Shown here piece by piece: positions 29,883 through 41,027 of a stretch of DNA of 64,000 nucleotides. Source of the DNA: Phytopythium helicoides (lineage: Eukaryota; Oomycota; Peronosporomycetes; Pythiales; Pythiaceae); NCBI GenBank assembly GCA_024867545.1, contig JANFNE010000003.1, positions 62,001 through 126,000 of the forward strand. The letters run 5' to 3'. How positions within the stretch are numbered: the first letter of the stretch is position 1; every line of letters begins with the position of its first letter. The notes beneath the pieces are model-generated. The model was not told the origin of the DNA and did not search any database. It saw nothing but the letters and a program-made list of their open reading frames with translations. Both the position numbers and the translations under genes were made by a program.

Positions 29883-32454
29883 TCACAAACTCTCGGAGCG
29901 ACGAAGCTGCTCCTTCGCTGGCTTCCTCTCCTTCCGGCGGCGATGCGATACCGCGAGGGCATGCCAGGTGTCATTTGGCAGCACCATTGTTTCGCCCCGC
30001 ACCTTGTCTCTCTTGATCGACGCTCGGCGCAAAACCAGCGGCGACAAACTTGGCGACGTGCTTGAGGGCACACGAAAGCGTGTCGAGGTCCCCGGAGAGA
30101 ATCCCTTGATGCCGGTGTAATCGTCCGCTGAAGACCGATTCATTTGTCGTTCGCGCCACATGCTGACTTGTAACGCAATTCCCGACATCAGCATCAGTAC
30201 CAAAAACATAACCCCGACCACAATCGCGATCGATCGAGGAGGTCCATGAAGAAAGCGACCTGCAATTCCTCCAAGTCCGCCTGCCAATGCACTCGCTTTT
30301 GAGCCCTTGACAGTCGTGGGAAACACCCCAGCCACGATGACGGGTTGGATGCAGCGAGGTCCGGCCCAGAACGGACCGAGACAAACGCATCTGCCTCCGA
30401 CACAACGCCCCGTTTGAACCACCGTTCCATTTCCGCTGTAGGGAACTGTGCAATCATCATCGTCGCGGCAAAATGCACGGCCGATCACATCGACAACTTT
30501 ATTGTCGTCATCTTCGTACTCTTCAACGTGATCTGCAATCCACTGCTGGGTCGGATGCGACGCAGGATCACAGCCAACTGCCATCGGAGATCCTTCACTC
30601 GTATCTTGGTACACGCGAACATAGTCGATCTTGAGGTAGAGCGGCAGGTCATCGCAAATAGCATTCGCGACTGGGTCCTGCCAGTCCCCATGACACGGCT
30701 TTCGTGGATTTGGAGGTTGAGCTCCCCAGTAGCTTGAAACTGCCACGTTCACGATCAGGTACAGGGGTTCTTGTATCATGTGCTTGCGAGGGTTGCTCGC
30801 TTTCGCATCCTGTGGTGGGTTGGTGACCGAGGCTGCTGGGATCTCAAGAAGCGGTGCTCCATCAAGCATCCATTTGACGTAACCAGTATCTTCGTCATTG
30901 ACCCACTCCATTTGGTACACGAGATACGACGTGTAAGCCGCGATGTGCAGTCCCCAGTTTGCCGAGATTGCGTCCATTTGGTACGCAAAAGCGTCGTTTT
31001 CATCGTCCTTGGTCGATGATACTTGATCCGTATTGCGTTGTTTCACACAAGCAGGCAGTTGGTTGCCAGGGCTGCAGATGAACGATCCGTCGTACGCGTT
31101 GCGAACAGCAAAGCACGTCCCGTTGGCATTGATTCCCCATCGATCGTTATCGCTTGAAACAGTCGAATCCAGGAGGCTCAAATCGCAATTCGGGTCTTGA
31201 GACGCTGGACAAGTTCCCACGAGGCACTCGTTGTCCGAATGCTCACCCGAGACCAGAGCTGCTTTCACCGGCGCGTACCTTTGAGCTTTGGTCGCGTTTC
31301 GCCAGCATTGATTGTTGGCTGCGTATCGAATCCCTTGGTACCACGATCGGTATGACCGATGTTTCGCATACAGGCTCTCAGGTAAGTCAGGTGCGTTCGC
31401 TCCGGGAGTGACGCAGTTTCCTCGGTAAATGCAGTCAATTCGTCGATCGACCTCCATTTCTGGATTTGGCGGTATCACTCGAAACTTGCGAGGCATACCA
31501 GGGGCAATCTGGATACTCGCCGAGACGTCAGTACCACCGCCTTCGAGAATGTCGATTTCGGGAGCTCCTCGACCTTGAAAAGCATTGAGTCCGTGTCCAG
31601 GATTACCGTCGCAGGCAGAGATCCGCTGATTGCTGGGAGGAAATACATCAGGAGCACATCGACTGTACGAGAACGGCCACATCCGGTGCGTCGATGCACT
31701 GAAGATTGCCCGTCCAAGGTTCCCAAGCATCCAGATACCTGGCCACGTTGGGTAGTAGGCTAGAGCTCGCACTGGTGCATGCCAATCTCCGTTGGATCCC
31801 ACAATGTCCGGATTCTTGGCTTTCGGCGACACTGCCCCTGGAAGCTGCGCGCGAACCTCGACCATTCCACCCTGAACGCACAGTTTGTTCCACGATTGCA
31901 GCATTGCTGACCGGTAGTGCTGCACGTCGTATAAGCTCACTATGGCACGCTTGTCAAACGCAGGGAAAAACACATAAGAGACTTACGAACACAATGCGCT
32001 GCATTTGGGGCGGGTCCGTGTAGCCGTTCCAAATGCTAACGGATGCATTGGCCTCTTCCACTCGAACAGCCAGGAAGCACTCACCTCTTGCATCGCACTT
32101 GGTAGTAGTCATGTTGTGCGAGTAGAACTCGAGTGCAGCGTTGACACCGTCCGGTTTCTCCAGCGACGTCCAGACGTGGTCTTCACCAGGTTGAAAGGTC
32201 CGCCCAGGTACATTAAACTCGTCGCTCATGACGAGCGACCATCTTTTGGACGCGCCACTCCGCTGGTAGCTAGCGCTCTCGTACATTCTGTGGCTTATCG
32301 GTGTGTCGGGATCCACCCATGCACGCAGTCCTGACCGCGTAACTGCATCCCTCTGCGTCGTCGCCAATCGACCAGCAGCAGTCGACGCGAACGCAGCCGA
32401 CACTAGAAGCACAAGGAACGCCTGCATCGTGGCCAGGAAAATCGCCGAATGCAT
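29883..32454 (-). CDS. GH16-type glucan hydrolase/transglycosylase, membrane-anchored
   Basis: Two exons, 31987-32454 and 29883-31949; the intron is only 37 bases (GTAAGT..CAAG). The product of 844 residues starts with a signal peptide (MHSAIFLATMQAFLVLLVSA; a second Met nine residues on at 32427 is also possible). The catalytic motif APEIDILEGG holds the GH16 E-x-D-x-x-E pattern, preceded by the WPGIWMLGN substrate-cleft segment; LKIDYVRVYQD closes the domain. A Cys-rich EGF-like segment (CVGGRCVCLGPFWAGPRC) follows, then a membrane helix (IAIVVGVMFLVLMLMSGIAL) and a basic cytosolic tail. This resembles the SKN1/KRE6 group involved in beta-1,6-glucan wall synthesis, though here the catalytic domain is N-terminal to the helix. 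Many N-glycosylation sites. Upstream on the same strand the ankyrin gene ends 103 bases before its start. Confidence 0.88.
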
Positions 32455-32557
32455 CGGTCGGTTGCCCGCGACACGCAGCGAGGAAGACACCACGCGAGAA
32501 TTCAAACCCACATAGAATACACATGTATAATTGTCCGTCCCATATCCCCACCTTTCT

Positions 32558-34465
32558 TCATAGCACCTCGAGCCAACGCAGCACATGGAAGTGGTTTCCC
32601 GTACGCGCAGCTTGGGCAATGCGCTCGTTCCTTCGAGCTAGCTGGCGCCGGCCGTCTGGAGCCCACTGCAGCAGCCACTGCAGCAACGGCAAGTTTCCTC
32701 TCTTGGCTGCTTCTTCAAATGACGGCCATTTGTCGCCCGACACATTGCGAAGGCGGCCATTTGCGCGCAGGAACTCGAGCACGTCGACGTGGAAGGTTTC
32801 ACTCACGCCCGTCGGTGAGCAGTACTCGCTTCGGTTCTCAAAAAGGAAGCGCACGACTTCGAAGTGCCCATTGCGCGCAGCGCCGTCCATCGCAGCCTTG
32901 GTGCACCCCTCCTTTCGCCGATTGTGCAGGAACTTGACGACCTTGAGGTGGCCATTCGTCGCTGCGCGATCGATTGCGGCATGTGTGCATGGCGTTTTGG
33001 TGTTTGCGTGCAGCCACTTGACCACTTGGAGATGTCCATTGGCAGCAGCATCATCGAAACCGATGCTGGTAAACTCGTAGTACTTTGCATGTTCGCCGAG
33101 GAACGGCAGTAGCGACTCGCGGCCATGATGAGCTGCCGAGTCGACACAGATCCGCCGCTTCAGCGTCTGCTTGTCAAGCACATGGTCGTACACGTCGTGG
33201 ACCCACTGGAGAATGCGTTCGTGTCCGCCTGCAACAGCGCCACGCACGATAATCTCCGACATGCACACCTTCTTGTCAACATCGTCGTGGTAGTAGCCAT
33301 GATCATACAGCCACTCGATTACGTCGAGGTGTCCAGCCTTGGCAGCATCAAAAGCAGCAGCCTTTGGGAGCTTGTACGCCTTGCCGCTGGTGTCGCTTTC
33401 ATTTGTAAGCGCGAACTGGTCGATCCAGTCGAGGATCTCGACCTTACCATGTCGGACGGCGGCAGAGCGTGCGTCCTGCGCCCACGACTCCCTCGCAACC
33501 TGGACGTTGAGCAGGATGAACTGCACGATCTCGATATGGCCACCGCGAATGGCATTCTCGAGCGTGAGGAACGTGCGCACCTCGTAGTAGCGACACTCAT
33601 GGAGCCACATGACGACGTGCAGGTGTCCGTGGAGCGCAGCTAGCTCAAGTCCGCGGCGCGTGCAGCGGTTGCCGATGAGCTCGTTCAGGTACTGGACGAT
33701 GTTCATGTGGTTGTACGCGCACGCGGCGTCCATGGCTCCCCAGCCGACTTCGTACTCTCCCTTGGTTTCCACTACCCACTGCACAAGGTCCATCCTTCCC
33801 TGGGCCGCGACGCGCGCGATGGCGTCCTGCAGCGGCGTGTTGTCCTCGGACACGCGGTTGAAGCACTCCGCCTCCAGGTACCTCAGCACATGCAGCTGTC
33901 CATGCCACAGCGCCGCTCTCTCGACTCCGACAAACTTTCCCTTGACGTAGTAGTGCACTCTCAGCCACCGGAGCGCCTCCACATCTCCATTAGCCGCCAG
34001 CACATTAGCGCACGTGGCGAATTGATGCTGCTTGTACGCTCGCACGAGCTCGGAAGACCACCCCGCGAGCTTCCCGGCCTCTCTCCTGGCCGCCAGCGCC
34101 AGCCACTCGACGCAGCGCTCGCCCGCGAGCTTGACCGCCGCCACCGCCACCGACGAGACGCTCGAGACGTCCAGGAAGCTCTTGACGAGCGCCGAAACGT
34201 GCGCGAGCCCGTCCAGCGAGCCGCTCGAGGCGCGAGAGAGCGCCAGCTCCACGGCCAGGAACGGAGGCGCGGGCGGCGCCTGCACGCAGCGGAAGACGCC
34301 GCCGTCGTCCTCCGCGTCCAGGCGAAGCGCTAGCGCCGCCGCCTCGGCGTCCCGCGCCTCGCCCACGACGCGGGCGCGCGCCATGCGCATCATGGTGGCG
34401 GCTGGTTGGAAGGTGGCGGAAATCCCCCCGACTGACTGACGTGGCGAGGAGACTGAAAATGGCAT
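32558..34465 (-). CDS. Ankyrin-repeat protein
   Basis: 635 residues, single exon. After an Ala/Arg-rich N-terminal region, at least ten divergent ankyrin-type units run from about residue 150 to the end. Most read as AAxxGHLxVVxWLH, for example ALHGHLHVVMWLHE, AAANGHLQVVKWLHA, AATNGHLKVVKFLHN and AARNGHFEVVRFLFE. This variant, with WL and short loops, is strongly expanded in oomycetes and is a protein-interaction scaffold with no enzyme activity. The first ATG at 34465 is used; MMRMARARVVGE, 24 residues later, is an alternative start. It lies just upstream of the GH16 gene on the same strand. Confidence 0.88.
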   Translation of the reverse strand: MPFSVSSPRQSVGGISATFQPAATMMRMARARVVGEARDAEAAALALRLDAEDDGGVFRCVQAPPAPPFLAVELALSRASSGSLDGLAHVSALVKSFLDVSSVSSVAVAAVKLAGERCVEWLALAARREAGKLAGWSSELVRAYKQHQFATCANVLAANGDVEALRWLRVHYYVKGKFVGVERAALWHGQLHVLRYLEAECFNRVSEDNTPLQDAIARVAAQGRMDLVQWVVETKGEYEVGWGAMDAACAYNHMNIVQYLNELIGNRCTRRGLELAALHGHLHVVMWLHECRYYEVRTFLTLENAIRGGHIEIVQFILLNVQVARESWAQDARSAAVRHGKVEILDWIDQFALTNESDTSGKAYKLPKAAAFDAAKAGHLDVIEWLYDHGYYHDDVDKKVCMSEIIVRGAVAGGHERILQWVHDVYDHVLDKQTLKRRICVDSAAHHGRESLLPFLGEHAKYYEFTSIGFDDAAANGHLQVVKWLHANTKTPCTHAAIDRAATNGHLKVVKFLHNRRKEGCTKAAMDGAARNGHFEVVRFLFENRSEYCSPTGVSETFHVDVLEFLRANGRLRNVSGDKWPSFEEAAKRGNLPLLQWLLQWAPDGRRQLARRNERIAQAARTGNHFHVLRWLEVL

Positions 34466-34519
34466 GGCTACATAACGTCAACTTGGCGATCGTCATTGCG
34501 GTTCGAGGCGATGCGACTT

Positions 34520-34690
34520 GCTACACGCGTCGCCATGCACCAGACGCACGTCCAAGTGGTTTACATTGGCCTTGTAGAATGACGAGGTGTACGTCAGTCG
34601 GTTGGTCGTGAAACTCACGGAGCTGTCGTTCTCGTTGGGATCGTCGTGGTGCGAATACGCCGACATGGCCTCGGTGAACCATGGCGGAGC
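34520..34690 (-). pseudogene. 3' fragment of the lipase-like hydrolase paralogue
   Basis: On the minus strand this piece encodes AMSAYSHHDDPNENDSSVSF, then TYTSSFYKANVNHLDVRLVHGD, matching the last 50 residues of the 23950-26001 protein (AMSAYSDHEDPDENDGAVSF, TYTSSFYKADLNHADGRLVHGD). About ten residues between the two blocks are missing. It is separated from the 5' part of the same paralogue at 35186-36085 by a fragment of another gene, so the copy is rearranged and dead. Confidence 0.8.
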
Positions 34691-34831
34691 TCAACGAGTC
34701 AACAAGACATGACGCATGCCACCAACGAGTTGGCGTGTGAAATGATGAGTAGTGACGGACGGACTTCTCCTTGTAGAAATAGCTGACTGACTGACTCTTC
34801 AGCATGGGAACGAGCGAGGACGAGATCTACA

Positions 34832-35074
34832 GTGAGCCCATCTCAAATCGCAAAGTCGAAAGAAATGATGAGGAAGAGCAACAACATGAAGCAAGCCACA
34901 CAATCTTATGAAGCATTCTTCCATCGGCAAGAGGGCAACAAAACAGTCAAGCTAGAAGAGATGTCTCCGATGCCCAAGCTAGACGGTACTCTCAAAGACA
35001 AACCCAAGATTTCCGCCGTTATCATCTTTCTCAAACGAAAGTTACCAGATCGTCTGCGAATTGTCGCCAAATGA
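34832..35074 (+). pseudogene. Fragment of the coiled-coil protein paralogue
   Basis: Eighty codons matching residues about 102-195 of the 933-residue protein at 20837-23638: compare NNMKQATQSYEAFFHRQEG with NDMKQASQSNGAFFRRQEG, and KTVKLEEMSPMPKL with KTVKLEEVSPMPKL. The rest of the gene is absent. It is embedded between two pieces of the hydrolase paralogue. Confidence 0.8.
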
Positions 35075-35185
35075 TCTGTGTGCCATTCCTTCGCATACTA
35101 CTCAAAAAGGTGCTCGTTGTCAGCACGAGAAACGCGAGCAATTCGAATTGAAAATCAATGGTGACTTCAGCTCTTTGACGATGTG

Positions 35186-36085
35186 CTAGCCGCTTTCAGG
35201 GTTCATCAGTAACTGACACTTTCGGAACGCTCGTTCTCGACCTGCTAGCATCATCGACGGCTTGTTACTGAATAACAACGCATTATCGTCACTAATGAGT
35301 TGAAGGCGCAGCACAACATTTCCAGAGGCACTGCCGCCACTGATCATCCACGTAGCATTTAAACAGCCACGATTGAAGTCTTGATTCTCAGCAGTATTAC
35401 GGTGGCTCACCTGCCAGACATCAAATGTATCCTTCTTGCGGAATGTGATGCTGATAGTATCGCCTTCGCTGTGATTTCTTGTCGTGTCTGCAAACCTTAC
35501 GTCCAAATCATCGAAACGCTTCGGATTAGGAGCCAACAGAGCCATTGTGATCGCTTGGGCGTATGGTGGTACTTGGTTTCGTGACACACATGATTCGCTG
35601 GCAAAATACTCGCCTCGTGTGTGTGAAATTGCACTCTTCCACATGTACGCTGACCCGTTCGTCATACCAACGAAAAACTCGCGTCTGTGTGGCTGCCACA
35701 TGCGCTTCAGCCGGCCTCGTTGATTGATACTGACATGGACTTTGAAGATGCCGTTCATGTGTGCAAATGGGTCTTCTTGAATAGCGTCACTTGCGCTTTC
35801 AGATATGAAGACGTCCCCATCGAAGTACATGAAGCCACCATTTGCCGTCGTGCTCGCTCCCGTGACGACCAACTTTCTGCTTCCACTCAAGATGAGCGTG
35901 CGCCAGAGTTGCAACTGTCTTGCTGGACTCGCATGTTCTAACACCGCGATGACGATGACAATTGAAGCTACCACAATGCTGCATGCTGCCAAGAGCAGAC
36001 GAGGTTTCGGGCCAAAGCTTTGCTTGATGTCAGCATGTATAGCCTTGAACGTTGTGGGCGATGGTTCGCTCATTGAGGTGCTCAA
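35186..36085 (-). pseudogene. 5' half of the membrane hydrolase paralogue
   Basis: 299 codons matching the N-terminal half of the 23950-26001 protein: a membrane helix (LLLAACSIVVASIVIVIAVL), then NGGFMYFDGDV, FKVHVSINQRGRLKR, MTNGSAYMWKSAI, GEYFASESCVSRNQVPPYAQ and SMMLAGRERAFRKCQ. It stops before the VHGIG and SHSSG hydrolase motifs, so any product would lack the presumed active site. The frame is intact and could still be expressed as a short membrane protein, but the scrambled surroundings favour a pseudogene. Confidence 0.7.
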
Positions 36086-36373
36086 CTATAGAGCGCCGCG
36101 AGTCGGGAAATGGTAATTCGATAGCTTGTGGCTTGTTCAGGGAGCTTGTGCCCCGAAATTTCCCCAGAAATTCTTGAAAATGAACTCGAAGCTGGCGTGA
36201 TGGCAAGTTTTGCATTTTCCAGGAGCCTCTTCAAAGGAATTTGTCAAGAGTTCTGAGTGTCTGCACACATTGACATCTTGACTGCATTCGTGTGCTGGTG
36301 CTATGCGTTGGCAATCCCATGCTCTATCAGCAGTCATCACACTCTATTCTATTCTCAATTTCTTCCTGCTGCG

Positions 36374-38254
36374 TTACTCGATAATCTCGCCCTTTTCCTC
36401 GAGAGATTTGAAGTACGCGACGATCTCAGAGGGAGGAAGAAACACCTTCTCCATTGTCGCGCGGGTTTGAATTTCGACAAGGCCTTCCGCCGTGAAGCGC
36501 TTGCCCAGCACCACACGGTAAGGATAGCCAAGAAGCTCCGACTCGGCCAGCTTCGAGCCGGGACTCTCGCTCCAGCGGTCGTCCAGGATAACATCCTCCG
36601 CGAATCCAACAATACCAGACGCACTGAGCTCGCTAGCAATCTCGTGAGCAGAAGTAGCGATGGCGTCGTCACCCTTCTTGCTACCACCGATTGTCATGAC
36701 AAGCACCTTATAAGGAGCGATGGCGACTGGCCAGATAATGCCGCGCTCGTCATGAGATACCTCGACGGTGGCGGCAATGAGACGCGTGACGCCCATACCA
36801 AAACATCCCATCTCCATGAGCTGCTTCTGGCCTTTCTCGTCCGTGAACGTGACATTGAATGGTTTCGAGTACTTCTGACCCAGGTAGAACACGTGTCCGA
36901 CTTCAATGCCGCGCTTCGCCTCAAGTCGAGCGCCGCTGCTGCAGCGAGAGCACAGGTCGCCCTCCTTGGCAAGGCGGAAGTGGCCGCGTTCAACCCGCTG
37001 GATGCTCGATGCATCCTTCGCAGCTTGTGTAACAATGTCGACAATCTGGTTGTGGTGGTCATGAGTATGCTCAAGCGAATCGTCCAAGAACACTGAGAGC
37101 TTGGCGCTGCTAGCGTCAGACAAGTCGAGTTCCTGGAACTTGGATGCTGCCAGAGGTACGAGCTCCTCCCCGTCATTGAAGAACGGCTTTAGCGCGAGCT
37201 CGTTCACTTCGCGGTCGTGGCGAGCAAACATCAGGGCGATGTTGGCAGGAAGCACTTCGTCGGCATCTTCACTCGGCGCAACATGAAACACCTGCAGCGT
37301 GATGCCTCCAGCGACCTCCTGCAGCTTCTGCACAGTCTGCCACACGGTGCGAGAGCCGAGTTGCTGCCTCGCCTCAGCGAGCAGACCTTGCACCTGCTCG
37401 TCATCCTTGACAGACTCTTTCTGCACCTCCTCGACGGGTGGCAGGTCGCCGTGCGCCTTCTCAACGTTTGCGGCGTACCCGCAGTCACTAGACGCGCACG
37501 AGAGCAGAGCGTCCTCTCCAACTGGCGCTAGAACGTGGAACTCGTGCGAGAGGTTGCCTCCGATGTTGCCCGAGTCGGCTTCGACCTTGGCGACCGGCAG
37601 CCTCAGCCTCTCGCGGAGGATGCGCTCGTAGGCGTGCGCGACGCTCTCATAGGTCTCCAGCGCGCGGTCAAAGTTGGTGTCGAACGAGTACATGTCCTTC
37701 ATGACGAACTCCCTGGCGCGCAGCAGCCCAAAGCGCGGGCGAATCTCGTCGCGGAACTTGCGGCCGACCTGGTAGAGGCGCAGCGACGGCGCGGCGCTGC
37801 CCTTGGCCACGTAGTGCGCGGCCACGAGACTGGTGATGCTCTCCTCGTGCGTGGGGCCGAGCGCGTAGGCGTCGTCCCTGCGGTCGCGCAGCGTCATGAG
37901 CTCCGGGCCGCGCGCGTGCCAGCGGCCCGACTGCTTCCAGAGCTCCACGGGGATGAGGCACGGCAGGTCGAGTTTGTTGCCGTGGATGGCGCGCATCTCC
38001 GAGTCGATCACGCGCTCCAGCTTCTCCGCCACGCGCTTGCCCAGCGGCAGCAGCGAGTACACGCCCAGCCCCGCCTTGCGCACGAAGCCGCCGCGCCACA
38101 GCAGCTGGTGGCTCGGCGTCGCCGCGTCCGCCGGCGCGCGCTTCTCGGTCGGCGCCCACAGCGTCGAGCGCAGCGCCAGCGCGCGGTGAGACGAGGCGCG
38201 CGCGCCCGCCTGGAGCTGCAGCGCCGCCTGCAGCCGCCGCGACCTCAGCATCAT
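36374..38254 (-). CDS. Prolyl-tRNA synthetase, bacterial/organellar type
   Basis: 626 residues in one exon. It attaches proline to tRNA-Pro. Class II motifs are visible: motif 1 around GLGVYSLLPLGKRV, the proline-binding LGPTHEESIT, and motif 2 in VGRKFRDEIRPRFGLLRAREFVMKDMYSF (key Arg residues at RDEIRPR and RAREF). Motif 3 is GCFGMGVTRL. Between motifs 2 and 3 is a long inserted editing-like (INS) region, about residues 255-420, with CASSDCGY near its start. This is the bacterial-type ProRS layout. The N-terminus is Arg/Ala-rich with few acidic residues, as expected for mitochondrial import. It is divergent from the PHAX gene (243 bases apart). The plus-strand frames over it are shadows. 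Confidence 0.93.
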   Translation of the reverse strand: MMLRSRRLQAALQLQAGARASSHRALALRSTLWAPTEKRAPADAATPSHQLLWRGGFVRKAGLGVYSLLPLGKRVAEKLERVIDSEMRAIHGNKLDLPCLIPVELWKQSGRWHARGPELMTLRDRRDDAYALGPTHEESITSLVAAHYVAKGSAAPSLRLYQVGRKFRDEIRPRFGLLRAREFVMKDMYSFDTNFDRALETYESVAHAYERILRERLRLPVAKVEADSGNIGGNLSHEFHVLAPVGEDALLSCASSDCGYAANVEKAHGDLPPVEEVQKESVKDDEQVQGLLAEARQQLGSRTVWQTVQKLQEVAGGITLQVFHVAPSEDADEVLPANIALMFARHDREVNELALKPFFNDGEELVPLAASKFQELDLSDASSAKLSVFLDDSLEHTHDHHNQIVDIVTQAAKDASSIQRVERGHFRLAKEGDLCSRCSSGARLEAKRGIEVGHVFYLGQKYSKPFNVTFTDEKGQKQLMEMGCFGMGVTRLIAATVEVSHDERGIIWPVAIAPYKVLVMTIGGSKKGDDAIATSAHEIASELSASGIVGFAEDVILDDRWSESPGSKLAESELLGYPYRVVLGKRFTAEGLVEIQTRATMEKVFLPPSEIVAYFKSLEEKGEIIE

Positions 38255-38497
38255 CTAGACGAGCCACTAGTGATGTGGGGTGGCGGAAGCGCATCTACTT
38301 ATACAGGCTGCCGCAAAGGTTTCCCTACCGCTAGATGGAGAGGGTATGCAGTATAGAGGGTCGTTTGTCACTATAGCTCATAATAAAAGGTTCTTTTTGA
38401 AGAGATTATCATGAGTAAATGCACCTTTTAATATGGACGGAAGAGGTTGCCCTTTGGGTAAGAGCCGAGGAAAGATCGACTATTTTGGCGGGAACGG
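38255..38497. promoter_or_regulatory. Divergent promoter between ProRS and PHAX genes
   Basis: 243 bases separate the two start codons on opposite strands. The centre is A/T-rich (TAATAAAAGG near 38381). The shared region must hold both promoters; I could not identify a specific motif. Confidence 0.4.
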
Positions 38498-39211
38498 GTG
38501 GAGATGGAAATGGAGGCGGCGGCTTCGGCTTCAGGCGCGCTGCAGGGCGAAATGGGCGGCGCGCAGCTCGCAGCGGGCGCGACTGGCGCTGCGCAAGGCT
38601 TCGGTGCGGCTGTGGGCCAAAGCGCAGCGGGCGGAGCGCGCGGGAAGCCGCGCAACGACAAGCGCAAGCAGCAGCAGCGGCGCAGGCAGAAGAAAGACGG
38701 CGCGCTGCGGCAGCCGCCGGCCAGGGACATGCCGCGCGTGCTGTCGGAGATGCTGAACGAGCCCAAGCAGGCGCTGCTGCACCGCGTGGTGCGGCACGTG
38801 GGGCCCAAGCACGCGTGGCAGCTGCTCAAGGAGACGCTGCGGCTCGAGAAGCAGGGCGGACAGCAGGTCAACGCGCTGGGCAGCGGCAACCCGGGCAAGT
38901 TCCTGGTCGTGGACGACGATTCCAAGGAGCTCAAGGCGCGGAGACGCACGTCCGGAGGCGTCTTCCTGGCGCTGCTCAAGGAACAGGTGCCCAGAGAGAC
39001 CTACAGAGCCATCTACGAGATCGAGGACAGGAAGAAGAAGGAGGCCAAGAAGCGCATGCGCAACCGCAGCCGCCAGCAGATGGAGAGCACGCTCGCGCAG
39101 CTCGGCTTTGACGAGCTCACGGTGGCTGGAGGCGAGAACCATGGAGCTGAGCAGCAAGACCAGTACCAAGAGGGAGCTGCAGACGACGACATGGAGGACG
39201 GCGAGCTATGA
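38498..39211 (+). CDS. PHAX: PHAX-like RNA export adaptor
   Basis: 237 residues. A Gly/Ala-rich leader and a very basic patch (NDKRKQQQRRRQKKDG) lead into the PHAX RNA-binding domain (about residues 80-180). It shows VVRHVGPKHAWQLLKETL, then RRRTSGGVFLALLKEQVPRE and YEIEDRKKKEAKKRMRNRS. PHAX carries capped U snRNAs to CRM1 for nuclear export and has a role in snoRNA traffic. The protein is shorter than the animal ones and ends in an acidic tail (ADDDMEDGEL). An internal start is possible because the leader begins MEMEMEAA. Divergent from ProRS. Confidence 0.85.
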   Translation: MEMEMEAAASASGALQGEMGGAQLAAGATGAAQGFGAAVGQSAAGGARGKPRNDKRKQQQRRRQKKDGALRQPPARDMPRVLSEMLNEPKQALLHRVVRHVGPKHAWQLLKETLRLEKQGGQQVNALGSGNPGKFLVVDDDSKELKARRRTSGGVFLALLKEQVPRETYRAIYEIEDRKKKEAKKRMRNRSRQQMESTLAQLGFDELTVAGGENHGAEQQDQYQEGAADDDMEDGEL

Positions 39212-39589
39212 TGAATAGCATAGAGGCTATTGCCGACGCCTTGGTTGGGATGGTGAGGGCCTGGGTCTGCTAGATTCATTCGTGCGGAGGTCTTCCAGGG
39301 CCATCGAGTAACTTATGACTAATGCATGTCGTGCTTTCAAGCGATACGGAGCGATCGTGCGGTTGCTGTCTGCCTAACCACTGACTGTCTGCTGCTCCAG
39401 ACTGACGTGGCAGCCTCCTTGCTCTCTCTCGACGCTATTCGGTTGAAGCTGGGGCGGTATCCACACTGGCGACGATTACTGCTGGTGGATCGTCTTGGAT
39501 AGGAACCTCCGCGTCAGCGCGTTGCCCGCTCGACGCTGGGATGCATTGGACAACGCTGCGAAGACGGCGGCCGTCTCATTGGTGAAGCC

Positions 39590-40330
39590 AAGCGGTTCAA
39601 TGAGCTCCGGACCACGCGGGCGGCGTCACGAAGGTGGAATGAGTAAGCGCACCATAGGGAGGATCAAACCGGTCGTGCTGCTGAAGTGAACTGCCTTGCG
39701 CACGAGCGAGAGGAGACTGCCGCGCAGGTGTATATATCAGTTCCTGCAACCTGTTGAAGGAGATGAGGGTCGTTCTCACCAGTTGCTGAAGATTTGCTCA
39801 CACGCCGTAGCATCGGGCAACGCATTGGCCGGCAGCTCGATAGGGCTGATCATTATCATTTGTTAGCCTCTCATGCATATACTCCGCTTCAATATCTGAA
39901 GCACCAGAACATGGGCGAGCAGCAGCAGAGCGCAACGCTGAGGCGGAAGCCAGAGACCAGCACGCCGACGGCCGTCAGCGGCACCAACGCGATCGTCGCG
40001 ACCACAGCCTGGGATCCATCACCAAAAGAAGCGTAAATCTGTCTGGTGGCAGCGTGATTGCCGCCTCAGCTTCAATGACGACGGGATGCGCTGACGTACG
40101 ATGGCATGGACGGCGCGTCGGTGGCGGAGCAGCAGCCAGCCTTGCAGCCCAAGGCTCAGGAGCGCCAGCAGCTGGGGCAAGAGGAGCAAGACTGCGTGCC
40201 AGTCCAACCCTCGATGACGGCAGCGCGGTGGCGAGCCGCTCAGCTCGGCCCAGAGCTCCCAAAAGCACGCGAGGACGTGAAACTGCTCGCAGACAATCGT
40301 CGAGCCAACTCAACGCACTGCAGCAGGGTC
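39590..40330. repeat. Diverged direct duplication, first unit
   Basis: Shared blocks with the second unit include TCAATGAGC..CACGCGGGCGGCGTCACG (39598-39632), GCGCACGAG.GAGAGGAGACTGCCG (about 39698-39722) and CTGTCTGGTGGCAGCGTGATTGCCG followed by GACGACGGGATGCGCTGACG (40037-40097). A fourth block, GGCAGCGCGGTGGCGAGC, lies near 40217. Order and strand are the same, with indels between blocks. Confidence 0.7.
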
Positions 40331-41027
40331 AACCAGAGCTTGACAACGTACCGAAGCTGTGATTGTAGGCGAGAGCAGCGAGTCACGGACCAGCAGCCAG
40401 CGAGACCTGCTGCCTCGCACCTTTGCCAGAAGTGAAGCAGCGGTGACAGCCATGGAAGCAGCTTCAGTCTGGCAGAAGCGAGCCGATCCTGTGCAGCAAG
40501 AAGACAAGCCAAAATGGGTGCACAGCAACTTTGGTGCAGAATGTTGGTGACTTTGTCAAGCGCTGCAAGCCCAAGCACCTTTCCAGTCGAGAAGCAAGGT
40601 ACAAAGTACAAGCAGCGCAACGCACGGCATCAATGCTGACGGCTTTGCAGGGACGAAGTGTAGGAGCATGCCGAGACGAGACAGAGCACCGGCTCGCGTC
40701 CACAATCATACAAGAGGCCAGGAAATCCACCCCAGGAGATGTAAGGCGTCATTGGGAAGCACGCAGACGGCAGCCAGACCATGGATCGTGGCCGTGCGGC
40801 GAGCTCCTCTGGTCGACGACATGAAAGCAATGCTAGACGACTCTAGGCGATCAGCTAGCCCATGGCCGCAGTCTAGTGCGAGTGCAACTGGATTAAGTGA
40901 CTAATAATACATGGTCGCTGACTCGCTGCAACTTGATTGCGCGCCGCGAGTGCGTGTCGGTTGTGAGATGATCGCCTCGGGAAGGATAGTCCGCGTGGCA
41001 GCCGTCTGGTGGGCGAGGCAAGAGGTT

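Noticed and set aside
37535..38356. 273-codon plus-strand frame
   Set aside because: Antisense to the N-terminal part of prolyl-tRNA synthetase; Arg/Ala/Val-rich with no motif.
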